A DNA stretch of 64,000 bases from Alectoria sarmentosa (Eukaryota; Ascomycota; Lecanoromycetes; Lecanorales; Parmeliaceae): positions 1-64,000 of the forward strand of contig WOGZ01000187.1 in the NCBI GenBank assembly GCA_009733775.1. The letters run 5' to 3'. The notes beneath the pieces are model-generated. The model made no database searches and had not been told where the DNA came from. It worked only from the letters and a program-made list of their open reading frames with translations. Shown one piece after another: positions 44,707 to 55,334 of this stretch (position 1 is its first letter; each line of letters begins with the position of its first letter). Made by a program: the position numbers and the translations under genes.

Positions 44707-45676
44707 ATGCATCTCTTATTGCTCATTACCCTATTCTCGTCTTGCGTGTCAACTTTTGTCCTACCCCCTTTGATTACACCTGCACCGCAGATTGCCAAAC
44801 GCGAAGCTGCCGAGAATATTTGCGGCTACTACTCACTCAATGGTCTAAGTATGTTTCTTGGTGCCACTTTCATCCAATTGTAAGGCTGAGAGGTGAAAAG
44901 TCAATACTATCTCCTGTCCCATCGGCACACCATGCTTGGTGGCCACAGACTTGTCGCCTGCTGCGGGATACTGTTCTCGTGCTGATGGTGTTCCCGTCAC
45001 GACAATATACCAATGGGGGTATTGGCCTTCTGATGAAGGATGTGGGCCTGGAGCAGCGTGTTGGTAAGCCCTACAAGATGCTGGTGTGAAGCCCGAACGT
45101 ATGGACTGATGTACAAGCCCGTCTGCCACTCCTGATATTGGGCAATATCTGTTTAACGAAGGTAGCACGGTCTTCCTTGGATGTGGCCTGCTACCTTTTA
45201 CATACACCGCCTTCTTCTCCGCCGATGCGGGCTTTGCGAACCCATCTACGCCTGCCGCGGCTCAGACTCCAGCTTCTGCTACCGCTACAACCACCGACCT
45301 GCCTGACTCCTCCACCAGTCTCACCACGACAACTCCAGTCGCACCTCGTCCTTCGCAAACATCCGCATCGTCGAGCCTCTCAAATACAACGACCACAACG
45401 GTGATTATTGTTGGGGCAGTCGTAGCACTCGTTGGCGGTCTGGTTTTTCTGTGGTTCTTAATCATGGCCTGGAAGATACACCAAGCGCACAAGTATCCAC
45501 AGTCGCAATACTCGCCCCTCTCAAACCAAAACTCGACCACCTCACTTCACTCTGCGGGTCCTGTTAAAAAGAGTGGGTTGAGTAAATGGGCAAAGATTGC
45601 CACAATTATCAGTCCGGTGTTCGCTATCGTTGGGTTGGTTGTGGCGATATATTTTGGACTCAAACCGCGGGGATGA
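44707..45676 (+). CDS. Cys-rich surface protein with signal peptide and TM
   Basis: Three exons: 44707-44848, 44901-45063, 45118-45676, giving 287 residues. Both introns (52 and 54 nt) start GTATGT or GTAAGC and have CTGA branch sites, but end in AAG, an uncommon acceptor. Signal peptide: MHLLLLITLFSSCVSTFVLP. Ectodomain: CGYYS near residue 40, then SCPIGTPCLVATD, AAGYCSRADG, YQWGYWPSDEGCGPGAACC and FLGCGLLPFTYTAFFSADAG, a Cys pattern common in fungal plasma-membrane proteins with a CGYY motif. A Thr/Ser-rich stalk leads to one transmembrane helix (VIIVGAVVALVGGLVFLWFL). A second hydrophobic segment lies at the C-terminus (IISPVFAIVGLVVAIYFGL). It could be a wall sensor or adhesin-like protein; function is unknown. 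Confidence 0.7.
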
Positions 45677-45873
45677 TGGGCAAGTTTCTCCAATTGAAAA
45701 AGGGTTTGGGTGCATGATAATTTCTTGCAATGGTAATAATTCGGATTTAATGGTAATGCGAGATGTTTTCCTTGTGATGTATACCTAATGTATAACAAAT
45801 AGAACCATACGACAATCTTCCCACGTACCATCAAATCCCAATGAAACAAACCCCAACGCACACCCTCTACCAC

Positions 45874-46482
45874 CTAGCTCTCCCCTACCTCGGTCAAATC
45901 AATCACCCTCGCCCTCCTCGTCCCATTCCCCAACCCCACCAACCCCTCCAACCCCCCCTCCACCACCACCACCTCCCCCAACGGCGGCCCCAACAGCGCC
46001 GCCACGTTCCCATTCAACCCCACCCTCGCGAACCCCGCCGTGCCCCGCCCCTTCAAACACTCAAAGTAAATCCGGTTCAGATCCCCTTGCTCCCCCTGCA
46101 GCGAAAACGTCTCCGACGCCGTCACCGGCACCCCCGGCTCGTACAGGTCCATGCTCAGGTGGCAGGTCTGCTTCTGCTGCTGCTGCTGCCCCGTCGTCGT
46201 GGCATCATCCGTCTGCTGCTGCTGCACAAAGACGACGGGCAGCCGGTACGCGCCGCGGGCGTACTCGGACCAGATCTCTTGCTTGGTGTAGTCGGGCAGG
46301 TTCTTGAGGTTCGTGAGGAGGCGGGCGCAGAGGAGGAGGCTGAAGCCGCCGGGGAGGCGCCGGCAGGTGGGGACGCCGATTTGGGGGGCACCGGGAGGGG
46401 CGAGGGTGAGGGGTTGGGGTTGGGAGGGGGTGGTGAGCAGGAGGAGGGTTAGGAGGAGGGTGGTGGTGAGGGGGAGGTGCAT
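45874..46482 (-). CDS. Small secreted protein, unknown function
   Basis: Single exon, 202 residues. A clear signal peptide opens it (MHLPLTTTLLLTLLLLTTPS). The mature part has four cysteines (VPTCRRLPGG, LLLCARLL, QTCHLSMDLY, YFECLKGRG), enough for two disulfides. A Gln-rich insert (GQQQQQKQ) sits mid-protein. Secretion, small size and even Cys number are effector-like traits, but many non-effector fungal secreted proteins look the same. The family seems to be one of the Dothideomycete secreted hypotheticals containing a LPVVF strand before the third Cys. The upstream flank carries a T8-G12 homopolymer run (46,488-46,510). Confidence 0.65.
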   Translation of the reverse strand: MHLPLTTTLLLTLLLLTTPSQPQPLTLAPPGAPQIGVPTCRRLPGGFSLLLCARLLTNLKNLPDYTKQEIWSEYARGAYRLPVVFVQQQQTDDATTTGQQQQQKQTCHLSMDLYEPGVPVTASETFSLQGEQGDLNRIYFECLKGRGTAGFARVGLNGNVAALLGPPLGEVVVVEGGLEGLVGLGNGTRRARVIDLTEVGES

Positions 46483-47065
46483 GGTTTGTTTTTTTTGGGG
46501 GGGGGGGGGAAAGAGGTGGGATTTGGGGAATGGTGGAATGGTGTCGAGTGCGGATTTATTCTATCCTTGTGCGGGAAAATGGGATGCGTAACCGCAGATG
46601 CGCTTTCATGAGACAACGTTTCCGTTTCCGTTTCTTTTTCCAATGGGAGAATACGTTCGGCTAAAATGTCGCATAGCTCGTACGAGCGCAAAAACAGGTG
46701 CAACGAAGATTTGGGGTGGTACAGCCACATGGGGAGATCGCATCGAAATGCATGGTTTTCGGTTTTTGATAGATGGCGCGATAGGTTTCCTTTTCCGAGA
46801 ACTTCGAGGCGTCATTCACAGCACTTGCCTGAAAAGACGAAGAAAAACGTGGGAAAGGAGTATCCTCGAAATTCAGTTGCACCAATAAACGCCAGCGCGT
46901 CGCGTCTGGGACTCCCGGTCTGCGAGGATAGCTCTGACCTGTTGCGCGATTTTCGAATTGCGGGTTTGTAAATTGCCGCAACAATGGAGGTACACAGCCT
47001 TCTTCATTGCGTTGCCTTCTTTCTTTCTCCGACCAGACGAATTCCTTGCCTCAGGCACGTTGGTC
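46483..47065. other. Intergenic region with homopolymer run
   Basis: A T-run followed directly by a G-run lies at about 46,488-46,510. Overlapping frames on both strands at 46598-46984 lack motifs. Confidence 0.35.
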
Positions 47066-47473
47066 TCAACTCGCCGCATTGCTCAGAAGGAGAGAACCAG
47101 TCCCTAAAGTCCTTCGCGCCCTTCCACTGCGCTGCACAAACTGCATATTAACCTCGATGTATCCATACTCATGTCCCCACTGCAACACGCCCAAGGTCAG
47201 GTGGAGACAGTACGTCCGCCACATGAGTGGCCCAGTGTTCAACTTCAGCTGCGCTGAACCGGATGTGAAGACCAGATTCCCAGAAATTGGTATGTCGATG
47301 TGCGTCCAGTGCGTGTCGATCTCATGCTTTATCTCGAGCATGGCTTCGCTGACGCACTCGCCGGCGTCTTCGGTGACGATCGAGCCGCCGTAGTTGGAGG
47401 AGGAGGATGGAGAGGATTGATCCGAAAGACCATATTGTTGAGATATCAGCCATTGCGTAGAACACTCTGGCAC
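47066..47473 (-). CDS. Paralogue of duplicated secreted-domain family (start uncertain)
   Basis: The C-terminal ~95 residues (ECVSEAMLEIKHEIDTHWTH; PLMWRTYCLHLTLGVLQWG; YGYIEVNMQFVQRSGRARR; TLGTGSLLL) line up by pattern with each repeat of the protein at 51637-52806: an initial amphipathic helix, a strand, a Trp-containing helix after a short loop, then a strand ending in G-x-G-SL. The frame has no ATG at its listed 5' end. A nearby ATG (47451) in another frame reads MADISTIWSFGSILSI and could belong to a missed first exon. The gene may be intact with an unseen intron, or 5'-truncated. Confidence 0.4.
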   Translation of the reverse strand: MPECSTQWLISQQYGLSDQSSPSSSSNYGGSIVTEDAGECVSEAMLEIKHEIDTHWTHIDIPISGNLVFTSGSAQLKLNTGPLMWRTYCLHLTLGVLQWGHEYGYIEVNMQFVQRSGRARRTLGTGSLLLSNAAS

Positions 47474-48972
47474 TGAATGTGATGGTAAGAGAAGACGCTT
47501 CCAGAGAAAAGAGGTTGAATGCTGAAGCTGGTACGGAGTTTATGTAAAGCCTTGGGCCTCCGTCAGTAAGTAGCGACTTGCGCAACGCGCGAGAACTATT
47601 GTCACAAAACTGTCATGGACACGGTCGCGGATATACAAATAGCCATTATGCGATCGTTGGTGCCGAGCAGCAAAAGTTAGGAAGGGAAAGGATTGTTGTG
47701 TCCGAGCTTCAATTAAACAAGCTGTCAGTTGTGGCAATCTTGATTCAACATTCAAGGCAGGAAAGAACCGATCTATGTGCAAAAGCGGTCCGGAAATATT
47801 GTTCATGGTCCATAAAGCTACACTGTGATAGTATTGGCAGCATTCAAGGGGCCATTGACAGCTAGAGCAGACGACACAGGAGGCGTGTGACGAAGTCAAC
47901 AAATCCATGTTCCATTCAATCATCATATCAGAGCCTGACATTCCGAAAGCGTCGGCGTCGGACCATGGATTGAAAGCCTTTGCGAACCCCAGACAGCCAT
48001 AGAGCAGGTACATTCCTTGCTGGCTCGTCGGCTAAGAGATTGATCCTAATTTGGGGATGCGTTCCGAGCATGAATGTCTCCTCGGGATACTACCGTCGAA
48101 ACTCTTGAAATCCAGGGAGCCATGGCATGGACAGAGACTAGCAAATATGCCAATGCTTCGAGTCTCGCGCCATTGAGGGTCGGCACTACACAGGATTCAG
48201 GGTTCATCGGCTTGGAGGGTACACCGACTTGGCAGTGCATTTTCGAAGCAAAGGCGTCAAGCGTGTTGAGATGATCAGATGGAAGAGATGGTTAACAAAC
48301 GAGGGTTGCATAACGACTTGTACATAGTAAGAAATACCAATAAATAGCTGACATGAGTGTCGACGAGAGGCGTCTTTCACTTCCGAGCTGAAGAAGGTGC
48401 ACCTCTTTTGGAGATATTGCCGCATAAGCCATCAGCAATGCTACAGTACAAAAGGAAAATGAGGTAGCAAGGTAAATATGGCGTCGAGCTACTAGACGAG
48501 CTATGTTTACTCTTCTCGGCGCCACACCGTTCGATTCAGGAATTCGTACAACGCTCTATGCAGAACGATGGGCTTTTTTGAAGAGCGAAGGCGTTAATAG
48601 TCTACGTATAGTAGCATAAATTGATGGCATAGCCGGCAATGGACTTTTGCCTTACTTTCGAGATTCGATAGCTTCGAGGCCACCTTCAAGCGCGATAAGC
48701 GCGGCCGTCGTGCTTCTTCCTGTCTACTTTACTTTACTTAGAATTTCCGAAAATGTTACCGAGGCAGCGAGATAAATGCATGACACAATTACACTGTTCC
48801 CGCATATGTCCCGCTCCTCGGCCCTTACATTTCCGGCGAGGCTAGGGATCAAGACCGTAATGGCCGGGCGGACACTCGAGAGGCCAATTACGTGGCATGG
48901 AGCTGATGCCAACTTGAGCACAAGGAAAAGAAAAAGAAGGAATTTCCCACAATCAGCGGCTCGTCTGCTACG
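47474..48972. other. Gene-poor stretch
   Basis: Open frames at 47540-48013 and 48724-49200 (minus) and 48074-48274 (plus) carry no recognised motif. I call nothing here. Confidence 0.35.
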
Positions 48973-49739
48973 ATGACTTTTCACTTTAAGATCAAGGACC
49001 TCTTCAATGACCGCTTGGCGCTGGAATCTTTCACCGTGTGCCTCAACATAAACTACTGAAGAGATTTGGTCTTTCCCATACCCGAGACTGATATTAGTAA
49101 CAGGCTCCAATCCACGCCCCGACCTACTTCGCCCTTTCCTACCCTCATCCTGATCTCTACGCCCACCTAACTGCCGGCCCCTTTGCTTCACTGGACGCAT
49201 TCTTATCCTACATCAAGAAATTCGACCAGTCAGACCCTTCCAACCTCCTTTACGCCATAATTGACAAGACCCGGCCTCCGTCCCCAGAATCTCCGTCAGG
49301 TGCTCTAGCTGGCCTCATTGCTTTCCAGGATGCGTCTCTAAGCAATCTCTCTTTCGAGATCGGTCCAGTCATCATCTTGCCTGCTTTCCAACGTACTCAT
49401 GTTGCTTCCAACGCTATTGGTCTTCTTCTACAGTACGCGCTTGACCCCAAAGAGAGCAACGGATTGGGCCTGAGGAGGGTGCAGTGGGAATGTTCAACCG
49501 AGAACAGGACATCGATGCGTGTGGCGGAAAGGATGGCGCTTGTCAAGGAGGGCGTGTTGAGATGGCAACATGTGTACAGGGATGGCATTGCAAGGGGCAA
49601 GGTGGGGAATGGGAAAGGGGTGCCGGATGGTGGCGCTGAAGGCGATTTGGGAAGAGATACTGTAATCTACGGTTTGTGTTGGGATCACTGGGAAGATGGT
49701 GGGAGGGAGAAAGTGCAAGCTGTTATGGACAGGCGGTGA
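48973..49739 (+). CDS. GNAT-family N-acetyltransferase
   Basis: Two exons, 48973-49035 and 49104-49739, giving 232 residues. The small first exon (MTFHFKIKDLFNDRLALESF) supplies the first strand and is joined by a 68-nt intron (GTGTGC...GTAACAG). Then come PTYFALSYPHPDLYAHLTAG, LYAIIDKTRP, LAGLIAFQDASLSNLSFEIG and VIILPAFQRTHVASNAIGLL, where the last corresponds to acetyl-CoA-binding motif A in the RimJ/RimL-like branch (usually Q/R-x2-G/A), followed by RRVQWECSTENRTSMRVAER, the conserved N-x-x-S helix. It likely acetylates a small molecule or a protein terminus; the substrate is unknown. The C-terminal part (VIYGLCWDHWEDGGREKVQA) is typical of fungal members. Confidence 0.82.
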
Positions 49740-50340
49740 GACGGCAAAGGTGCTGCATCAGAAATCAAAAGCCACCACGAAATTTATTGAACTGAGCCAA
49801 CGGGTCCCTCCATTGAGAATACATTGGTTCTTTTTGTAAGTCCGTTTAAATGGACCTGGGGTCCTCGGTACTTTTGCACAATTCACATCCGGCTAGGTGA
49901 GTTTTGCACCCTGCACCATGGCTTAGAATTACGGCCCCTTTTGCAAAGGCCCATTGCTTTGTCTGGCCTAGGCCTTAAACTTTGCCACTGACTAACGTTG
50001 TCGGTCGATTGTCTCAGGTGTTGTGCCATTGTTCAAAACCAACTGATCTACCTTCACCAGAGACTTCGCCACTGCCTTTCGTCCTGACTCTCATCAACCT
50101 CACTAACCATTCAACATTGACAAGTCAACTTTCTCTACACAGCTTTCAATTCTCAAAGCCAAGAGTCTTATAGATCTTTGTCAACGTTCTAACCCTCTTA
50201 CAACACTTCGCGACCTAATCAGGCCTAGCGTGGCCTGGCACTACTACTTGGCTTCACACCGTACATTGACCTCTTGATACCCAGCGTTCTACTCATATTG
50301 TGAATACACTATTCAGACCTCATTCCACTTACTCACAATC
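49740..50340. other. Intergenic region
   Basis: A pyrimidine-rich stretch from about 50,050 to 50,340 (many CTCA and CTTC steps) leads to the next start codon and looks like a fungal promoter/5' leader. There is no gene. Confidence 0.45.
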
Positions 50341-51223
50341 ATGGCGGACTCAAATCCACTCTTCTCGGAACATCGCACTAATCAGCTGCGCCGGTGAGCT
50401 TCATCAATGGCGAACCTGATATTTGATTTCATTTCTAACGCTTTTGCAGACTGTTCGGAAACTCAGAAGGAGCTGACGTACTTTTCGTGTGCGGAGAAGT
50501 TACATGGAATGCCCACAGTTTCGTCCTGCAACTTGGGTCAAAGGTATTGGGTAAAATGTGCAGCGGCTCCTTTCAGGTAGAGTCTCTCTCTCTTCTGGCG
50601 CTGGGTTCAAACTAATTGCTGGCCAGGAAGTCATCACCGGACGTATCGAACTGAAACAACATGAACCACATCTGGTTCATCGAATGCTCCAACATCTCTA
50701 CATGGTCGACTACTCTGCCAGCGAAATAGAAACTGGTGGGAAGAAAGAGGAATCCTTTGTATCTGAACTCCATACTCACGTCATGATGTACGCAATGGGC
50801 GACGAATACGACATCAAGGATCTGAAGGAAGAGGCTCTCTGGAAATTTAACAAGGCCGTGGAGGCTAAGAAGGAACAAAGCGATGAGCCTACATCCGTAC
50901 TCGAAGTCGTACCAGCCATCTATACGACTACTCCAGATAGCGATCGTGGTCTTCGAGATGCCGTTGTAGCTTGGGGTGCGAGGCGCCTGGGGTGGATCCA
51001 TGATCTGCCCGACTTCAAGAGCGCTGTGACCCAGGTGCCGACCTACATGTTAGAGGTGTTGCCCACGTTTCTCAAGCGACTCGAAGATGACAGAAGGCGT
51101 TACATAGGCGAGTGTTGGACTTGCTACAACGTGGTGGAAGATTGGTCCTTCGACGGAGTCCTTTGCCACGGTTGTGGAGAACACAAGCCCTTGTTTTTAA
51201 GCGAGATGGTGGATGCGTCTTGA
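50341..51223 (+). CDS. BTB/POZ-domain protein with Cys pairs at C-terminus
   Basis: Three exons: 50341-50393, 50450-50576, 50627-51223 (introns 56 and 50 nt); 258 residues. The BTB fold covers residues ~15-150: RLFGNSEGADVLFVCGEVTW, AHSFVLQLGSKVLGKMCSGS, RIELKQHEPHLVHRMLQHLY and YAMGDEYDIKDLKEEALWKF. It resembles fungal BTB proteins that lack MATH or Kelch partners. In other BTB proteins the fold dimerises and may bind Cul3. The C-terminus has CWTC and, 17 residues on, CHGC, a spacing fit for one zinc ion. Both splice joins restore the BTB consensus. Function is unknown. Confidence 0.8.
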
Positions 51224-51636
51224 TAGGTCGTTGATAGCGTCTAGCTGGCAGACTCTAGCGTTCTGCTAAGTGACGCCCAGACATCCGGGACTCTTCCAGC
51301 CTATCCGATTGTTATTTAGTCTGTACTTGCTCCTTGGATTCAGCTGCGGTTTTCTTTCTCGTATATGCCGGGCGTTTACAGAACTCATATTGATAGCTCG
51401 CCACACTCTACAGACTTCTCTAATCGCGGATATGACCATTTTCCGACCATCGCAAGTCGCCACCGAAAGATAACGTACTACGCGATGGAACACTATGACT
51501 TCCCTTTCGGCTCGCAGTCTCGTGCCATCGAACATTTCTTGGAAACAGTCGGTCAAGGTAAGAGTTTGTCATCTCAAACTTCAACAAAGATTAAAAACTT
51601 TGAAGACTTGCTCTCGGACCTAGCTCTAAAGTCACA

Positions 51637-52806
51637 ATGCGTAGGGCGTGGGCGCTTGTTTCGGCCCTCTTACAATCATCTCTCCGCGCTCCAATCGCAA
51701 CAGCGGCCTTGCTCACGGTGTCATCGCCAGCCGCCAGCGAGACTGTGGATCAACACGCCAGTGTTTCTGCGTTGCCATCCGATCCAATACCACACCCCTT
51801 ATCGACGCCATATTCCGTTCCTGGCAACCCCGTCGCTCTTCAATTGCCCCATGCAAACTACTCGCTGTCTCTTGCCGAAAATTCCACAGCCAGCCTCCGC
51901 TTTCACATCCCCGACACACCGATCGATTTGATCTTTACAGGTCTCGGCCACCCACTCGATTCCGAAAAGGTGTCTGAGATTGTGGAACGCGCCATTGACA
52001 AAGTTTCGACGAATCTGGATCTCCATCCTACCGAGTCCATCACGAACGGCTTCTTCCAGCAGCGCAATGAAGGATTGGCGATTAGAATCCTCCAGTATAT
52101 TGACAAACAAGTAACGTGGTCTTTGTTGAACCAGCTCCTGTGGGGGATGCGGTACTTCACTTCGCAACTGCAGCGGTCGTGCGAACTGCGCTTCGAGATC
52201 GACGTGGCGGATCAGGGCAGGGTGGGCTGTGGATCGCTGTGGGAGACCGGTCTCGACGACGGCAACGTCGTTGCAGCAAAACGAGCCGTCAACGACACTT
52301 CCCAGCACCTACCCAACATCATCATGACCACAAGCATCTCCAAGCCTGCACTGACGACCAACTCGAACCGCTCCTTACTCTCACCCACCGTCCCCAACGA
52401 AAGCCCAATCATCTTCTCCTACCGCTTCCACGGCCCCCCTATCCCCGGACCCGCAATCTCAGCCTGCTTCAACTTCGCCCGACACAGCATCCGTGCCAAC
52501 GTCCAGCTCCACCCGCAAGGGAATATCCCCGACGGCTCCTTCCAGTACCGCGCCGACGCCAGCGCGGTCGCGATCGGCATCCAAGCCTACGCCGACAAGC
52601 ACATCTCTTGGCTCCTGTTGGACCGCATCCTCCGCCGCGTTGGCGAAGATTTGATCGCCGAGCGTCATCTGTGGGCGTGCGAGTTTGAGTTTGAAATCTA
52701 TCCCGTGGAGGATCCGCTCGGGCATGGTTTCTTGGCGTTTGATGCCGCGGCGGTCCGGACGGCGAGGGTTTCGGGGGGGGGGGGAGATGGCGGGAGGGGG
52801 GTTTGA
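51637..52806 (+). CDS. Secreted protein with internal domain duplication
   Basis: Single exon, 389 residues. The N-terminus MRRAWALVSALLQSSLRAPI followed by ATAALLTVSSPAAS is a plausible signal peptide. Two copies of a ~110-residue domain follow, at about 85-200 and 260-370. Copy 1 has IDLIFTGLGHPLDSEKVSEI, GFFQQRNEGLAIRILQYIDK, QVTWSLLNQLLWGMRYF and CELRFEIDVADQGRVGCGSL; copy 2 has RFHGPPIPGPAISACFNFAR, GSFQYRADASAVAIGIQAYA, HISWLLLDRILRRVGEDLIA and CEFEFEIYPVEDPLGHGFL. I recall the single-copy version as a common, uncharacterised Dothideomycete domain. The last residues are a Gly run from a G9 tract. Function is unknown. Confidence 0.7.
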   Translation: MRRAWALVSALLQSSLRAPIATAALLTVSSPAASETVDQHASVSALPSDPIPHPLSTPYSVPGNPVALQLPHANYSLSLAENSTASLRFHIPDTPIDLIFTGLGHPLDSEKVSEIVERAIDKVSTNLDLHPTESITNGFFQQRNEGLAIRILQYIDKQVTWSLLNQLLWGMRYFTSQLQRSCELRFEIDVADQGRVGCGSLWETGLDDGNVVAAKRAVNDTSQHLPNIIMTTSISKPALTTNSNRSLLSPTVPNESPIIFSYRFHGPPIPGPAISACFNFARHSIRANVQLHPQGNIPDGSFQYRADASAVAIGIQAYADKHISWLLLDRILRRVGEDLIAERHLWACEFEFEIYPVEDPLGHGFLAFDAAAVRTARVSGGGGDGGRGV

Positions 52807-53819
52807 GTAGCTGTGCTGTGGATCGTTTTCGATAGCTCGCTGAATGGGATAGATAGCCTTCTAATCCAACTCTGTCCTTACTTATGAGGGTTTCGTCGTC
52901 GTCGTCGTCACATCCCATCCGTAGCATTCCTATCAAACACCCTCGGAAACCCCCCCCTTTTCCCCCTTCGTAGACGACGCTAGCTCCCCTCCCTCCCTCC
53001 CTCCCTCAATAGAGCTCCGCAACGACGTCCGTCCGTCCTCACTGATACACGAAACACTCGTCAAACTCTACTTACCAAATGACCAATCAACAACAACCGG
53101 TTCCGATACGATACGATACAATTACCCAGGGCTCTGGCGTATGTATGTATGTATGGGAAAGGAGTTATCGCGAAGTCTAGTGGAGTGGAGAGAGAGAGAT
53201 CACTTGGTCAATCAATCAATCCTCGACTGATGTGTTGAAGGGGGCTTTTAAAATCCACATTTTCTGTGTATGGGGATGGAGGTAAGGAAGGAAGGAAGGA
53301 AGGAAGGAAGGAAGGAAGGAAGGAGTGGGTGGTTGGCTGTTTGAGATCGATTAGATTCGTGGGGGTGGGGTTTGTGGTTGGGGATGAATGAATGAATGAA
53401 TGAATGGGACGAGCGTGGGTGGGTGGGTGGGTGGGTGGGAGGGAGGAGTGATGAGGAGGTGCTGCTTTTGCGGCTGAGTTTTTTTTGGAAATGCGGTTAC
53501 GGTGTGCGGTTATCGCCGTCTTGGGGTTTCTGGAATGATTGAAGTTTGTAAGGTTTGTAAAAGGAGGGGTCAAGAGGCATGAATCGAGGGATTTTTGACA
53601 GTTCCATTTCGGCAGTTTTAGCTATAGGCGAGGTTCCAAGAAGACTAGAACTCGAAATGCTTTGTGCTTAATATATATTGAGAGTTCGTATGGACAAGAA
53701 CATCCATCTCTGGTCAACGCTATTACTTTAGTGATTACTGTTCGTCAGTATGACGGTCTATGTACGTTCTCAGCCGAGTTTTTACCTGCCATATACCAAC
53801 AATCTCTATAATCATACCA
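52807..53819. repeat. Cluster of tetranucleotide microsatellites
   Basis: There are four simple repeats in 460 bp: (CCCT)n at 52,985-53,007, (AAGG)n at 53,284-53,324, (ATGA)n at 53,385-53,407 and (GGGT)n at 53,416-53,440, plus short (GTAT)n at 53,140. No gene is present; a minus-strand frame across them is a repeat artefact. Confidence 0.8.
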
Positions 53820-54741
53820 TTACTTCTCAGTACCGCTTTCGTCATCTTCGATCCTCGGCTTCTCGAACCGCTTCCTCAAGGTCGTAATCATTCTGCCGAA
53901 CCAGTAGAAGTTGAGCACGCTCAGCGTCGTGTTGCTGACGACATACGCCACCGCGAGCCAAGGCGGTACCGGCAAGCCTCCGGGCGCCTCGAAGGCGGTC
54001 CAGATATCCTGATACATCCTCACGCTCTGATAGGTGCCCCAGACCAAGCGGCTGGCTCCGAAAGTCGTGACGAGCGCGATCCCGTTGACGAGCTGTGCCG
54101 TTGAGCCCGTCATGCCGAGCTTGTCCATGAACCAATGGATGTTGAGAAATGGCGTCGATAGTTCATAAAGAACGAAGTTCAGGCCGTAGTAATTGCAGAA
54201 TGGCCGCTGGCACTCGTCAGCCTCACCCTCCCTCGCTTTCAAAATCCAATCGATCAGCACCCACGAATCCCAACAACGACACCGCCAACGCGCTCACCGC
54301 ATGCATCAGCACCCCCGGCCCATGCACGTCCAAATGCGCCGCACTAATCACCAGATCCCACAGAAAGTACCCGGCCGCGAACCCCTGCACCATGCCGCTC
54401 GCGCCCGTGTAGCCCCAGACCCGTTCCCTGGGTCCCATGGCCCAGCGCTCCTTGTCCAAATATATCACCGCCAGCGCGGCGGTGTTGATGCAGCATGATT
54501 GGAGGAGCGAAACGGCGCGGGCGTTCCAGTTGACTTTTGTGCGCGCGTCGAGGTCGGGGTAGGTTTTGGGGAAGAGATGGCGGGAGGCGAGGGGCGCGAT
54601 GGAGCTGTTCAGGTAGGTGTAGAGGGTGAAGGAGGGGAGGATCTCGTGGGCGTGGAGGGGGAGGGTTCGGAGGGAGAGGGTGCGGGCTAGCGGGTTGGTG
54701 AAATGGACGAGGGAGTTTGGGGCGGGGATGGGGTCCCGCAT
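53820..54741 (-). CDS. TLC-domain multi-pass membrane protein
   Basis: Two exons, 54741-54265 and 54206-53820 (58-nt intron GTGGGT...TGCCAG), giving 287 residues. Splicing joins ...SLLGF to RPFCNYYGLNFVLYELSTPF, a strongly family-like junction. Several hydrophobic helices occur: AVSLLQSCCINTAALAVIYL, FAAGYFLWDLVISAAHLD, VLMHAVSALAVSLLGF, TAQLVNGIALVTTFGASRLV and WLAVAYVVSNTTLSVLNFYW. The order of D-x-V-I/H-H-like and LYELSTPFLNIHWF motifs matches the TRAM-LAG1-CLN8 (TLC) family, specifically the TMEM56/TLCD-like branch, probably in the ER or another internal membrane and linked to lipid handling (family knowledge). The ATG at 54741 (MRDPIPAP) is preferred over an upstream in-frame one at 54867. 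Confidence 0.82.
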
Positions 54742-54926
54742 GCTTGCGCCGGGCGAGATGAGATGTGCTCTAAGTCGAGGACGAGGTTTATCGTCTAGTT
54801 TCCATGATTGGAAAGAGAATATCTCGACAACTGAAAATAAGTAAAGTAGTATTGAAATTTGATGCAAGCAACTGATTCCTTTTGGCGGGTCCCTGCATAC
54901 AACTGCGCGTCATTGACTTCTTAATG

Positions 54927-55009
54927 CCCTGCGCTTAGACGAGGCCCGTTTCGGGGGCTAGAATAGCTCCCCCGTCCCTGCATTGTCGATCATTCAGCCC
55001 TGTTGATTG
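54927..55009 (+). repeat. Dispersed repeat B, copy 1
   Basis: It shares TGCGCTTAGA, TTTCGGG and TAGCTCCCCCGT, then CCCTGCATTG and TCGATCATTC, with 62845-62957 in the same orientation. This copy contains a near-perfect inverted repeat around CGGGGGCTA/TAGCTCCCCCG with a 3-base loop. The sequence right of it (55,010-55,090) is AT-rich. It is probably a fragment of a non-autonomous element; no ends are defined. Confidence 0.6.
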
Positions 55010-55334
55010 AAAAACGAATGTTTATAAAATTGTATTTAATACTCATAAAGAATTTTCGATTGTTTATGATCGAAAGTGACAAATGCTTTGAGAGAAAGCG
55101 TACTAGTAACATGGCGAGAGATATCTTGGTAAGTATAGTGTTTTGACTGAATCCTCGTTCATAGCAATAGGCATTACATACCGCTTACACAGCGGGGTAG
55201 ATGCCTGTTCAAGTACATCAGAGCAAAGAGAAACAGCCTCCTTCTCATCAAACATTTTACTGATTCTTGCCGCGGTCTTGCAATATCTTCTCCGCGATAG
55301 CTTTACGCTGACACATTTCTGTCTGACGAGCCCA

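Noticed and set aside
47540..48013. Minus-strand 157-codon frame with Cys pairs (CVVCSSCQW).
   Set aside because: No family-like pattern. The cysteines are isolated, and the frame overlaps an equally open one on the other strand.
48724..49200. Minus-strand 158-codon frame.
   Set aside because: It lies antisense to the first exon and start of the GNAT gene, whose motifs are clear.
53208..53573. Minus-strand 121-codon frame.
   Set aside because: It is made of the tetranucleotide arrays (Ser/Phe/Leu/Pro periodic peptide).
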